From the NCBI GenBank assembly GCA_964395315.1, contig CAYNBI010000016.1, forward strand, positions 1 through 48,458: DNA of 48,458 bases. The letters run 5' to 3'. Under the pieces are notes generated by a model. The model saw only the letters and a list, made by a program, of their open reading frames with translations, did not search any database and was not told the origin of the DNA. Positions within the stretch are counted from its first letter, which is position 1, and each line of letters opens with the position of its first letter. The stretch comes from CAVORB01 sp964395315 (GTDB lineage Bacteria > Pseudomonadota > Gammaproteobacteria > Chromatiales > Chromatiaceae). Shown piece after piece: positions 34,642 through 43,175 of this stretch. Both the position numbers and the translations under genes were made by a program.

Positions 34642-37263
34642 ATGATCCGATTGACCCATCGCGCCACGATTGCCATCGCCTTTGCCGCCGAACTGCTCGC
34701 GGCGCCGTTCGTGCTTGCGGACCAGTCTGTCCCCGAGACGTCGGGTGACGCTTCGATCCAGGAGCCCGTCGAGCCTGCGGCCGAGGTGGATCCGCGGGCC
34801 CCCTTCGACCTTGGGCTCGTGGGGCTGCCAGGTTTTCCCTATCCCCTCGAGACGCAGGACGACTTCCGCCGCGCAGTCGAGCTGACCGATGCGCGCATCG
34901 CCGAGCTGCGCGAGTCCCATGGCGGAGCACATCAGGCGGAAACCGCGAACGGTGAGTCAGACGCGGAGGTGGCGGATGGGGGTGAGGACCCGAGGATCGC
35001 GCCTCTGCGGGCACTGCGGCTCGCGCTCCAGCGGGGGGCCGCCCTTGCCGCACGAGCCGGCGAGCTGGATGAGGCGTTGGCAGTGGAGCAGCAACAGCTG
35101 GACAAGGTCCAGCGGCAGGGCCTTGAGTCGGCCCCGCCATATCCGATCGCGCTTCTTGACCAGCTTCGCACGGAGCGCGGCCTGATCCAGCACTCCGAGG
35201 AGATGGTAGAGCGGCGACGAGCCCAAGCGCAGCGGCAGCTCGACCTCACCGCGAACGAGCTCGAGGCGGCCATGCGAGCACGGCGACAGGCGCGCGATCG
35301 CTGGGCCGCCGCCGATGCGGGCAAGCGCGGGGCAGAGGAGCGGGCGCTGGAAGTCGCCCGCATCAACACCCTGGTAGCGCTCCAGCATAGGGATATCGCC
35401 ATCTTGCAGCAGACCTTGGTCCAGAGAGAGGATGCGCTGGCTGCGGTGCAACGCGCTCTGCTCGATACCAGGATTGATTCTGTCAAGGGCGATCTGATCT
35501 TCACGCAGGAGGCACTGGCGAGCCGTCTGTCGGAGGTGCAGAACCGCGAGGAGGCCCTGCAGGCAAAGTTCGAGACCCTGACGAAGGGGGGCGAGGCCGC
35601 AGAATTGGCCCTGTTCGAAGCTCGCCAGCGCTTGAATCAGGCAATGCCGGGGATGAATCGGGATGCCTTGCTGGAGCAGGAGAATGCGTGGGAAGAGGAG
35701 CTCAAGATCGTTCGCAAGGCCGTGGAGTACAAGAGTCAGGTAGGGCTCATCGCCGATGCCGTGCGTGGCCTGCTGAAACGACGTTACGCGGTCTTGCAGG
35801 GCGCCGATGCGGGTCAGTGGGGGACCTGGTTGCGGGAGACCCAGGAGCTGCTCAGGGAAGTCGACAAGGACCAGGATTTCACCCTCGCGGAGCTGGGCGG
35901 GCTGCGTTCCGCCGAGCTTGGACTTGCGCGGCGCCTCGCCGCGCCCGACCTGGATGACGGCGTAAGGGAGGCCGTCACCCGGCGAATGGCGGCACTCGAC
36001 GTCCAGGGCGGCCTTGCCGAGGAGATGCTGCTCGTCCAGGACCAGGTGCGCTCTTTGGCCCAACGGCTGAGGTATGACCTTGAGCCTCGGGTCCGCGAAC
36101 GTTCGTTCGGGCAGCGGGTGGAGCATGCCCGAGGAGTTCTTTCCGAATGGTGGGATTCCGAGATCTTCGTGTTCCAGGATCAGGGCATCCATCTGCGCGA
36201 TGTGGTGACGGCCCTGGGCGTCTTTGTCCTGATCTACGTCATCGTGTGGCTGCTGCAGACGGGGTTGCGGCGGAGCTTGCTGTCACGATTCGTCGGGGAA
36301 GCGGGCCAGGGCGAGGAACGCAGGACATTGCGCGCCGTGGTCTCGCCCCTGACCCGGCACACCAGCCAGGTCTTTGTGCTGGTGGTCGCCTTCTACGCGG
36401 CCATGGCCGTGTCCGGTCTCGCTCAGGGTAAGCTCCAGGAATGGCTGGGGACGCTGTTGGTCCTGGCGCTTTATCTCCAGGTTGGAATCTGGGCGAACGC
36501 GGGGGTCGTCGATTATTTCAGGCGCAAGCGCACCAGGAAGGAGCGGGAAGACCCTTCGGCGGTCAGCGGCTATGGCCTGCTCGTGTTTTTCCTCCGGGTA
36601 GGCATCTGGATCGTCGTCGGCGTTTCGGTGCTGGCTCATTTCAAGTACCCCATCGCCGGGCTGATCGGGGCGCTCGGCGTGGGCGGCATCGCCGTGGCCT
36701 TCGCCGTGCAGAACATACTCGCCGACGTGTTCAACTCCATGGCCATTATCCTTGATAAGCCCTTTCGCGTCGGTGATTTCGTCGATGCCGGTGGGACCCT
36801 GGGCGTTATCGAGCACATCGGTGTGAAGACCACGCGCATTCGCAGCCTGTCCGGTGAGCAGGTCGTCATGTCCAACACGGAACTGCTCGGCACCTGTATC
36901 CGTAACTACAAACACATGCGCGAGCGTCGCGTCGTCTTCAAGATCGGGGTGGTGTATGAGACGCCGTCGGAGAAGCTCGAGCGCATCCCGCTGATCATTG
37001 CCGAGGTCATCCGCGCCCAGCCGCGCACCCGCTTCGACCGCGCCCACTTCGCCGAGTACGGTGATTTTTCCCTGGTGTTTGAGGTTGTTTATTTTGTCGT
37101 CGGCGCGGACTACAACCTGTACATGGATATTCAGCAGGCGATCAACCTGGGAATCTACCGCCGCTTCCAAGAGGAAGGCATCGGCTTCGCCTATCCGACC
37201 CAGGAACTCATCGTTCGCCGGGCGCCGGAGCCGCCGGGACCATTGCTGGAGACCCCGACCTGA
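34642..37263 (+). CDS. Large mechanosensitive channel, MscS/MscK family
   Basis: The 873-residue inner-membrane protein should open under membrane tension and release solutes after osmotic downshock. A signal peptide (about 1-26) leads into a periplasmic region of about 500 residues rich in Glu/Gln/Arg/Ala with long predicted coiled coils, then about five membrane helices in the C-terminal third. The pore helix and following beta domain read GVGGIAVAFAVQNILADV, PFRVGDFVDAGGTLG and VEHIG-type sequence, the MscS signature. Architecture is that of MscK/MscM-like giants, though shorter than E. coli MscK (about 1,120). A start at 34642 is supported by the signal peptide, not by a ribosome site. 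Fits with sucrose osmoprotection in this genome. Confidence 0.9.
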   Translation: MIRLTHRATIAIAFAAELLAAPFVLADQSVPETSGDASIQEPVEPAAEVDPRAPFDLGLVGLPGFPYPLETQDDFRRAVELTDARIAELRESHGGAHQAETANGESDAEVADGGEDPRIAPLRALRLALQRGAALAARAGELDEALAVEQQQLDKVQRQGLESAPPYPIALLDQLRTERGLIQHSEEMVERRRAQAQRQLDLTANELEAAMRARRQARDRWAAADAGKRGAEERALEVARINTLVALQHRDIAILQQTLVQREDALAAVQRALLDTRIDSVKGDLIFTQEALASRLSEVQNREEALQAKFETLTKGGEAAELALFEARQRLNQAMPGMNRDALLEQENAWEEELKIVRKAVEYKSQVGLIADAVRGLLKRRYAVLQGADAGQWGTWLRETQELLREVDKDQDFTLAELGGLRSAELGLARRLAAPDLDDGVREAVTRRMAALDVQGGLAEEMLLVQDQVRSLAQRLRYDLEPRVRERSFGQRVEHARGVLSEWWDSEIFVFQDQGIHLRDVVTALGVFVLIYVIVWLLQTGLRRSLLSRFVGEAGQGEERRTLRAVVSPLTRHTSQVFVLVVAFYAAMAVSGLAQGKLQEWLGTLLVLALYLQVGIWANAGVVDYFRRKRTRKEREDPSAVSGYGLLVFFLRVGIWIVVGVSVLAHFKYPIAGLIGALGVGGIAVAFAVQNILADVFNSMAIILDKPFRVGDFVDAGGTLGVIEHIGVKTTRIRSLSGEQVVMSNTELLGTCIRNYKHMRERRVVFKIGVVYETPSEKLERIPLIIAEVIRAQPRTRFDRAHFAEYGDFSLVFEVVYFVVGADYNLYMDIQQAINLGIYRRFQEEGIGFAYPTQELIVRRAPEPPGPLLETPT

Positions 37264-37388
37264 GAGCGCTCGGCCGTGCGCGACTACCTAGTCACGGTGG
37301 GTGAGCCCTTGTTGCCGTCCATGGATTTGGTTACCTTGCCGGTTGCACCCCGTCCCTCCCGTTCAACCCAATGCGAGTGGTCGAAACG

Positions 37389-37727
37389 ATGAACAAAGTC
37401 TCCCCGAGTCTGATGCTGTTATTTGCCTTCGGGGCGAATGCGCCGGCATTCGGTGGTGAGGTCTCGTTGGAGGAGTTGAAGCAGCGATGCGAGGAGGCTC
37501 GTGAGCAAAAGATCGCCCCGTTGCGTGAGGCGGCAATCGAGGAATGCGTTTCCCAGCGCAGATCAGGTCGCACCCGTGAGGACTGCGAGCGCATCAACGC
37601 CGGCTTTGGTTCGGGTGGCGGCATCGTCGACGGCGGGGCCCGTTCTGCGATGTTCAATGATCTGCCCGAGTGCGTCGAGTACTTTGAGGCGGCGGACGCT
37701 CAGCGAGATCGCGGGTCCCGTCGCTGA
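37389..37727 (+). CDS. Small secreted protein with four cysteines
   Basis: I do not recognise this 112-residue protein. A Sec signal peptide (about 1-22, ending APAFGGE) precedes a charged helical region with four cysteines in the mature part (in LKQRCEE, IEECVSQ, REDCERI and LPECVEY), which could form two disulfides. The spacing suggests a helical hairpin. An upstream ATG at 37371 is in frame but gives a poorer signal peptide. It follows the MscS-type channel gene by 125 bases in the same direction; whether they are functionally linked is unknown. Confidence 0.68.
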   Translation: MNKVSPSLMLLFAFGANAPAFGGEVSLEELKQRCEEAREQKIAPLREAAIEECVSQRRSGRTREDCERINAGFGSGGGIVDGGARSAMFNDLPECVEYFEAADAQRDRGSRR

Positions 37728-37864
37728 AGGTCCTCCTGGGGGGCACTGGTTATCGGCCATTCGGCCCAAAATCGGCCGCGTTTCCCTGGCGGAGATGCCT
37801 CTCATTTTCGCTCATCCGTGCGTACCTGCCGCCAGTCGGTTTTCTTGGGGGAAAGATCCCATTG

Positions 37865-38311
37865 TCAGCATGCGCCGGTGCAGCGAACGACTACGCGCAC
37901 GCAATTCGCCGACTCGGTTGCGGGCCGCGGAAGGTCGATCCTGCCATTGCCGGAATGAATCCTCGTGGCCCCGTTACATTGAGTTTGGCTGGTCCTGTAC
38001 TCGGCGTCCGTCAGCCATTCGACCTTGCTGCACGACGCATTTCCGCGTCCGATCTGAATGCCCGACTCATAGGCGGCGCAGCGCAATCGGGTGTGCGTCA
38101 CCTCGGTCCTGAGGTTCCAGTCGCCCGACGCCTTGACCCATCCCTGGGCGGCTAAAGACTGGAAATTCTTGGTTTCGCCTCCCGTAGTCAGGGGTAGATC
38201 GATCTGCTTGACGATTCGTGGCGCTGCTTGGGCGGCGTCGCCGTTGGCGGACTGATCGGTGGCACATCCTGAGATCAGGACCAGCGCGGCAATTGACAAT
38301 GATCTATACAT
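37865..38311 (-). CDS. Small lipoprotein of unknown function
   Basis: The 148-residue protein has a lipoprotein signal, MYRSLSIAALVLISGCATD, with lipobox LISGC (acylated Cys16). The mature part has a region that resembles small secreted beta-rich proteins and five further cysteines, mostly toward the C-terminus (LRCAAYES, NASCSKVEW, TQCNGATR, SANCVRVVVRCTGAC). I chose ATG 38309-38311 for its lipobox and the GAGAAG ribosome site; the open frame continues upstream without a better start. It is read convergently with the small secreted protein at 37.4 kb. No family assigned. Confidence 0.7.
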   Translation of the reverse strand: MYRSLSIAALVLISGCATDQSANGDAAQAAPRIVKQIDLPLTTGGETKNFQSLAAQGWVKASGDWNLRTEVTHTRLRCAAYESGIQIGRGNASCSKVEWLTDAEYRTSQTQCNGATRIHSGNGRIDLPRPATESANCVRVVVRCTGAC

Positions 38312-38829
38312 CTTTTTGCTTCTCGGTTTGGACCCGCCGGCGGATCTTGTCCGGTAGGAGGGCAACAAGCGGGAATTGTAGCGTTGGCCGGTGGAGATGC
38401 AGGGCAGGTCGATGGTCATGGTGAGCTCGTCAGCTCGTGGAGAACATGGCGAATCCCGCCCTCCGGCGCTCGCCGAGTCCTTCGAGCCCGTAGAAGTCTT
38501 GGTCGAGGAATAGTCCGGCGCAATCGGTCATGTTCGGAAGGTTCCTTGGCCGGCATCGGGGCCGTCGGACCAACGTGCCGATTCCCACGGATGGGCACGA
38601 TCGGAGGGTCGGCGAAGACGCTTAAGTATAGCCCCAACAGGGTCTCTGCGGGGTCGGCGAACCTGGCGCGCTCTCGCGGTTATCACGGAAACCGGGTAGG
38701 CTAAGAACTCTCCAGGTTGCTTAGTCAAGAGCGGAGCGGATGGCGACGATTCTCCTCCGTTCGCCTATCCGTCCCATTGATCCCAGGCATTGATGCGCGG
38801 TCTCAATCGCGTCCGCAAGAGGAGTCACC
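38312..38829. other. 518-bp intergenic region between the lipoprotein and gltS
   Basis: Diverging genes flank this region. No long coding frame with good support lies here; a 33-codon frame on the minus strand (38430-38531) is noted but not accepted. The right end carries a strong stem-loop in the presumed gltS leader (38737-38771). Confidence 0.5.
38737..38771 (+). promoter_or_regulatory. Stem-loop in gltS leader with anti-Shine-Dalgarno loop
   Basis: CGGATGGCGA (38737-38746) pairs with TCGCC-T-ATCCG (38761-38771) to give a 10-bp stem with one bulged base and a 14-base loop. The loop contains CTCCTC (38752-38757), complementary to the gltS ribosome site GAGGAG (38819-38824). A loop-to-ribosome-site contact could restrain translation. 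Confidence 0.33.
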
Positions 38830-40062
38830 ATGGAGCTGCTAGACGGCGTCCTACGAATCGAATCCTTCCTCGCAGTCACCATCGGCATTATCGTCTTGTT
38901 CGTCGGCAAGCGGCTGAACCAGAAGATCGGCTTTCTGCGCGAGTTCAGCATCCCGGAGCCCGTCACCGGTGGGCTCTTGTTCTCGATCCTGTTCGGGCTC
39001 CTTTATGCCTTCTCCGGGGTCGAGGTCGAGTTCGAGCTGCGCGCGCGGGACATTCTCCTCGTGTATTTCTTTACGACCATTGGCATCAATGCCAGTGCCC
39101 GAGACCTGCTGGCCGGTGGCCGGCCGCTGGCTATCCTGCTTGCCATCACGATCCTCTTCATGCTGGCGCAGAACCTGACCGGTGTCGCGGTAGCCGGTCT
39201 CTTTGATCTGCCCTCCGCGGTCGGCGTGCTCGGCGGCAGCGTTTCATTGATCGGCGGTCACGGCACCGCCATTGCTTGGGCGCCGACCATCGGCGAGACG
39301 CATGGCATCCCCAGCGCTATGGAAATCGGTATCGCCAGCGCCACATTCGGCCTCATCCTCGCCAGCATCATGGGCGGCCCGATCGCCAAGTTCCTGATCA
39401 AACGGCATCGCCTGACGCCGAATGCGGAAGTGGCCGGTGAATGCCAGGACGTGGGCTTGTCCGAGGCGCAGAAAAAGGAAGGCATCAATCATCTGGATTT
39501 TCTCGATGCAGTGCTGGCCATCCACATCTGCATCATCGTGGGGTTCTTGCTGAACGAGGCCATCTCCGACCTGGGGCTCAAGCTGCCGCTCTTCGTCACA
39601 TGCCTGTTCGCCGGCATACTCATCACCAACCTGGTGCCGAAGAATCTGCCCAGGATCACCGGCACGCATTGGCCGGCGCGGACCCCCGCCATGGCACTGA
39701 TCGCGGACATTGCCCTCGGCACCTTCCTCGCCATGTCACTGATGAGCATGCAACTCTGGACCCTGATCGATCTGGCCGCCCCCATCCTGACCATTTTGGC
39801 GTTCCAGTTTGCCCTGGCCGTGACCGTCACCGTCGTCGTCCTGTTTCCGCTGATGGGCCGCGACTACGACGCGGCAGTGGTGGCGGCCGGTTTTGGCGGT
39901 GTGACCCTGGGCTCCACTCCCACCGCAATGGCCAACATGGCGGCGGTCACCCAGCGCTTCGGACCCTCGCACCGAGCCTTCATTGTCGTCCCGCTGGTAT
40001 CGGCCTTCTTCATCGATCTGGTCAACGCGGTGGTCATACCGTTTTTTCTCAGGACCTTCTAG
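38830..40062 (+). CDS. gltS: Sodium/glutamate symporter
   Basis: GltS imports glutamate with sodium across the inner membrane. The 410-residue protein has about ten membrane helices and the two inverted repeats of the family, including GGSVSLIGGHGTAIAWAP in the first half and GFGGVTLGSTPTAMANM in the second, which form the pore loops. The start has a good ribosome site (AAGAGGAG, 38817-38824). Length matches E. coli GltS (401). In a sodium-rich habitat it would also help accumulate glutamate as a compatible solute (inference). Confidence 0.95.
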   Translation: MELLDGVLRIESFLAVTIGIIVLFVGKRLNQKIGFLREFSIPEPVTGGLLFSILFGLLYAFSGVEVEFELRARDILLVYFFTTIGINASARDLLAGGRPLAILLAITILFMLAQNLTGVAVAGLFDLPSAVGVLGGSVSLIGGHGTAIAWAPTIGETHGIPSAMEIGIASATFGLILASIMGGPIAKFLIKRHRLTPNAEVAGECQDVGLSEAQKKEGINHLDFLDAVLAIHICIIVGFLLNEAISDLGLKLPLFVTCLFAGILITNLVPKNLPRITGTHWPARTPAMALIADIALGTFLAMSLMSMQLWTLIDLAAPILTILAFQFALAVTVTVVVLFPLMGRDYDAAVVAAGFGGVTLGSTPTAMANMAAVTQRFGPSHRAFIVVPLVSAFFIDLVNAVVIPFFLRTF

Positions 40063-40404
40063 CGGTGTGAGTCGCCCCTGAGACAGGGCCTGGGCGGTTG
40101 GCGTTGTTCTCAGCCATCCCCGGTCCGTGCTTGAACCCGGCGACGCCATCGCCTATCCTCCTGCCGCCCTTCGGTTATGCCATGGGTCTGGGCGGCACTC
40201 AGCAGCCGACATTGCTCGGCGGTTGGCTGCACAATCCGCAGGGCAGCGGCAAGGTCGCCGCGCTGGTCCCTTGCCCGCTTGCGACGTCACGGGGTGGATC
40301 GAATGACATCCCTTCCTGTGATTGCACGCCACGCTGATCGGGCCCCGGATGCCAGTTGATCAGCGTCATCGAAGACAACGCGATCCGATGGAGGATTCAA
40401 CTTC
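40063..40404. other. 342-bp gap between gltS and the DUF3124 gene
   Basis: No gene, RNA or clear promoter is recognisable. A 79-codon frame (40098-40337) has no ribosome site, no recognisable fold and coding-unlike composition, and is not accepted. Confidence 0.45.
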
Positions 40405-40986
40405 ATGTCTTCACCAGGGGGCTACGAGCCGCAGAAGAAGGTCTCCCCGACGGCCTCTATCCTCGGTGCAATTTCCGCGCTGGCCGTCGTCATGGGCATG
40501 GTCTATCTGGGAATCCGTCTCGAGACCATAGATGACCGGCTGAGCTTTCGGCCGCCCCAATCCTCCGTGGGGCAATCCGAGTCGGTGCCGCCCACATCGA
40601 AGGGCAGGGCTGTCTATGTGCCGGCTTACTCGCATATCTACTCGCGCGGGGGCCAGGCATTTCTGCTCGAGGTGACATTGAGCATCCGCAACACCGACCC
40701 TGCGCTGCCGATCCGGGTCGACCGGGTGCGCTACTTCGATAGCGGGGGCAGCGAGCTCCGGGACTTGGCCGAGACGCCCGTCACCCTGGCGCCGCTGGGG
40801 ACGGCCTCCTATCTGGTGGAGAAGCGCGACACCGCGGGTGGCTCCGGCGCCGGCTTCGTGGTCGAATGGTCGGCGGATGAGGCGGTCAACCCGCCCATCG
40901 TAGAGTCGGTAATGATCGGGGTCGATACGACCCACAACCTGTCGTTCACCAGCCGCGGCCAACCGATCGCAAAGGCACTGCCATGA
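40405..40986 (+). CDS. DUF3124 family membrane-anchored protein
   Basis: The 193-residue protein has an N-terminal membrane anchor (about residues 17-37, ASILGAISALAVVMGMVYLG) and an external beta-sandwich-like domain with the DUF3124 hallmarks YVPAYSHIYSRGGQAFLLEV, LSIRNTDP, VTLAPLGTASYLVE and SGAGFVVEWSADEAVNPPIVE-type sequence. Function of the family is unknown. It stands alone, about 340 bases after gltS and 205 before the pterin dehydratase gene. Start ATG 40405 is the first in a long open frame and has a GGAGG-like site (40390-40394) at 10-base spacing. Confidence 0.83.
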   Translation: MSSPGGYEPQKKVSPTASILGAISALAVVMGMVYLGIRLETIDDRLSFRPPQSSVGQSESVPPTSKGRAVYVPAYSHIYSRGGQAFLLEVTLSIRNTDPALPIRVDRVRYFDSGGSELRDLAETPVTLAPLGTASYLVEKRDTAGGSGAGFVVEWSADEAVNPPIVESVMIGVDTTHNLSFTSRGQPIAKALP

Positions 40987-41191
40987 GGAACGGGGCGTTA
41001 TTGGCGAATTCGGATTGAGTCCCGTTTTATGCCAAGGGAAAGTTGGCCCGTCTCACCGCGCAAAGGGCGCTGCGGTGTGGCGGCAGAACACACCTGACAA
41101 GCGCCGGGGCCTATTGCAAACGCCCTCTTGGGACAGCAGTTTCCAGGTGGTACCAAGTTGACCAATCCGAGAGCGCGGAGGTGGCAGAGCC

Positions 41192-41494
41192 ATGAACCGA
41201 AGCAGACTGGAGACGCCGGCCGTCGAGGCTGCCCTTGCGGCGCTCAACGACGTCGCGGAGACACCCTGGGCCGTCGTTGACGGCAAGCTGCACAAGGAGT
41301 TTCAGTTCGCGGACTTCGTGGAGGCGTTCGGGTTCATGACCAAGGCCGCCTTGGCGGCGGAGTCGATGGACCACCACCCGGAGTGGTTCAACGTCTACAA
41401 GAAGGTGCGGGTCGATCTCTCTACCCACGACGCGGGTGGCATCACCGAGCTCGATTTCGCCCTGGCCAGACGGATGGAGGCCTTGTTCCGGTGA
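41192..41494 (+). CDS. phhB: 4a-hydroxytetrahydrobiopterin dehydratase (PCD/DCoH)
   Basis: This 100-residue enzyme dehydrates the carbinolamine form of pterin after aromatic hydroxylation. The conserved motif MDHHPEWFNVYKKVRVDL with its two catalytic histidines, followed by LSTHDAGGITELDFALARRME, is diagnostic. Full family length. ATG 41192 follows GGAGGTGG (41177-41184) with seven-base spacing. No phenylalanine hydroxylase gene (phhA) is nearby; many bacteria keep the dehydratase alone, where a role in molybdopterin or folate-related repair has been proposed. Confidence 0.93.
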   Translation: MNRSRLETPAVEAALAALNDVAETPWAVVDGKLHKEFQFADFVEAFGFMTKAALAAESMDHHPEWFNVYKKVRVDLSTHDAGGITELDFALARRMEALFR

Positions 41495-41658
41495 CGGTCC
41501 AGCTCGCCCGTGTTGAGCCGGAGCCAGGTCCTAATCCGAATGTGTCGTTGGCGAATGCCGATCAGCGGCGGCATCAGGGCGGCGGCTGACGCGGGGTTCC
41601 CCGCGGCTATCTGCTAGACTTCGCGGCCTTGCTCCACAATCACACGGCAGGGCCCGTC

Positions 41659-43074
41659 ATGACCGTCCGCACCCGATTCGCTCCGTCCCCGACCGGCTAC
41701 CTGCACGTGGGCGGCGCTCGCACCGCACTCTTCTGCTACCTGTTCGCGCGCAAGCATGGCGGGCGCTTCGTCCTGCGCATCGAGGACACGGACCTGGAGC
41801 GCTCCACTGCGGAGTCGGTCAACGCCATCCTGGAGGGCATGACCTGGCTCGGTCTGGACTACGACGAGGGCCCCTTCTACCAGACCCAGAGATTCGATCG
41901 TTACAACCAGGTCATCGACGAGCTCATGTCGAGGGGTCTCGCCTATCGCTGCGACTGCCCCAAGGAGCGCCTCGAGGCGCTGCGCGAGGAGCAGATGGCG
42001 AACAAGGTCAAGCCGCGCTATGACGGACACTGCCGGCAGCGGCAGGTCGACCCCGGGCAACCGCACGTGATCCGCTTCCGCAATCCGCAGGACGGAAACG
42101 TGGTGGTGGATGACATGATCCGGGGCAGGGTGGTCATCAGCAACGGCGAGCTGGACGATCTCATCATCCGTCGCAGCGACGGCTCGCCAACCTACAATCT
42201 GACCGTGGTCGTGGACGACATGGACATGGAGATCACCCACGTCATCCGCGGCGACGATCACGTCAACAACACCCCGCGCCAGATGAACATCCTGCAGGCG
42301 CTGGGCAAGGAGCCTCCCCAGTATGCCCATCTGCCGATGATCCTGGGTGACGATGGTTCCCGTCTGTCCAAGCGGCATGGCGCGGTGAGCGTCGTCGCCT
42401 ACCGCGACGAGGGCTACCTGCCCGAGGCGCTGTTGAATTACCTGGTGCGCCTGGGGTGGTCGCACGGGGACCAGGAGATCTTCTCGCTGGAGGAGATGAT
42501 CGCGCTGTTCGACATAACCGAGGTCAACAAGGCCGCCGCCAGCTTCAACACCGACAAGCTGAACTGGCTCAATCAGCATTACCTGCAGCACGCCGACCCC
42601 CATCGCATCGCGCGCTTGTTGAGTCCTCATATGGGCAAGCTGGGGATCGATCCTGCCTCTGGGCCGGACCTCGCGACCGTGGTGGAGGTCCAGGCGGCGC
42701 GGGCCAAGACTTTGGTGGAGCTCGCGGAGATCAGCGCCTTCGTCTACCAGGACTTCGACGACTACGAGGAGGCGGCGGCCAAGAAGCACCTGCGCCCGGT
42801 GGCGAGGGATTCCCTGGAGCGTATGCGGGACGCCCTCGAGATGCTGGCGCTGGACGATTGGGAGCCGCAGACCCTCGGACACACGGTCGAGCGGGTCGCC
42901 GCGGAGCTCGATTTGAAGATGGGTAAGGTAGCCCAGCCCCTGCGCGTGGCCGTGGTCGGCCGAGCCGCCTCCCCCGGCATCGACGTCACCCTTCATCTGG
43001 TGGGCAAGGAGGCGACTCTGCGCCGTATCGGCAGGGCCTTGGACTACATCCGGGAGCGCGAGGCGGCCGCCTGA
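41659..43074 (+). CDS. gltX: Glutamyl-tRNA synthetase
   Basis: GltX charges tRNA-Glu. The 471-residue class I synthetase has the HIGH-type motif in APSPTGYLHVGGARTALF and the KMSKS-type motif SRLSKRHGA, with the discriminating first-half region and an all-helical C-terminal anticodon-binding part (begins near HTVERVAAELDLKMGK). Length equals E. coli GltX. I chose ATG 41659 over the upstream in-frame start because orthologues begin MTVRTRFAPSPTG-like. Zinc-binding cysteines are partly present (CDCPKERLEAL). It is convergent with the sigma54 regulator gene about 100 bases downstream. Confidence 0.97.
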   Translation: MTVRTRFAPSPTGYLHVGGARTALFCYLFARKHGGRFVLRIEDTDLERSTAESVNAILEGMTWLGLDYDEGPFYQTQRFDRYNQVIDELMSRGLAYRCDCPKERLEALREEQMANKVKPRYDGHCRQRQVDPGQPHVIRFRNPQDGNVVVDDMIRGRVVISNGELDDLIIRRSDGSPTYNLTVVVDDMDMEITHVIRGDDHVNNTPRQMNILQALGKEPPQYAHLPMILGDDGSRLSKRHGAVSVVAYRDEGYLPEALLNYLVRLGWSHGDQEIFSLEEMIALFDITEVNKAAASFNTDKLNWLNQHYLQHADPHRIARLLSPHMGKLGIDPASGPDLATVVEVQAARAKTLVELAEISAFVYQDFDDYEEAAAKKHLRPVARDSLERMRDALEMLALDDWEPQTLGHTVERVAAELDLKMGKVAQPLRVAVVGRAASPGIDVTLHLVGKEATLRRIGRALDYIREREAAA

Positions 43075-43175
43075 GCGGTACCGCCCGCTGCCGGTAGCGG
43101 TGGACCCCGGGCGGGGGGAAGCCCCTCAGCCGGCGCTCGGAAGAGGCGGCCAAGAAACGCCCTGGTCTCTACCCG

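Noticed and set aside
38430..38531. 33-codon minus-strand frame starting MTDCAGLFLDQDFYG
   Set aside because: Has a possible AAGGAA ribosome site, but too short and unsupported by any pattern or neighbour to call a gene.
40098..40337. 79-codon plus-strand frame between gltS and the DUF3124 gene
   Set aside because: No ribosome site, no domain, and no signal or membrane segment that would support it.
43081..43100. Short hairpin CCGCT/AGCGG between convergent gltX and the regulator gene
   Set aside because: Only five base pairs and no T-run on either side; not distinguishable from chance in GC-rich DNA.
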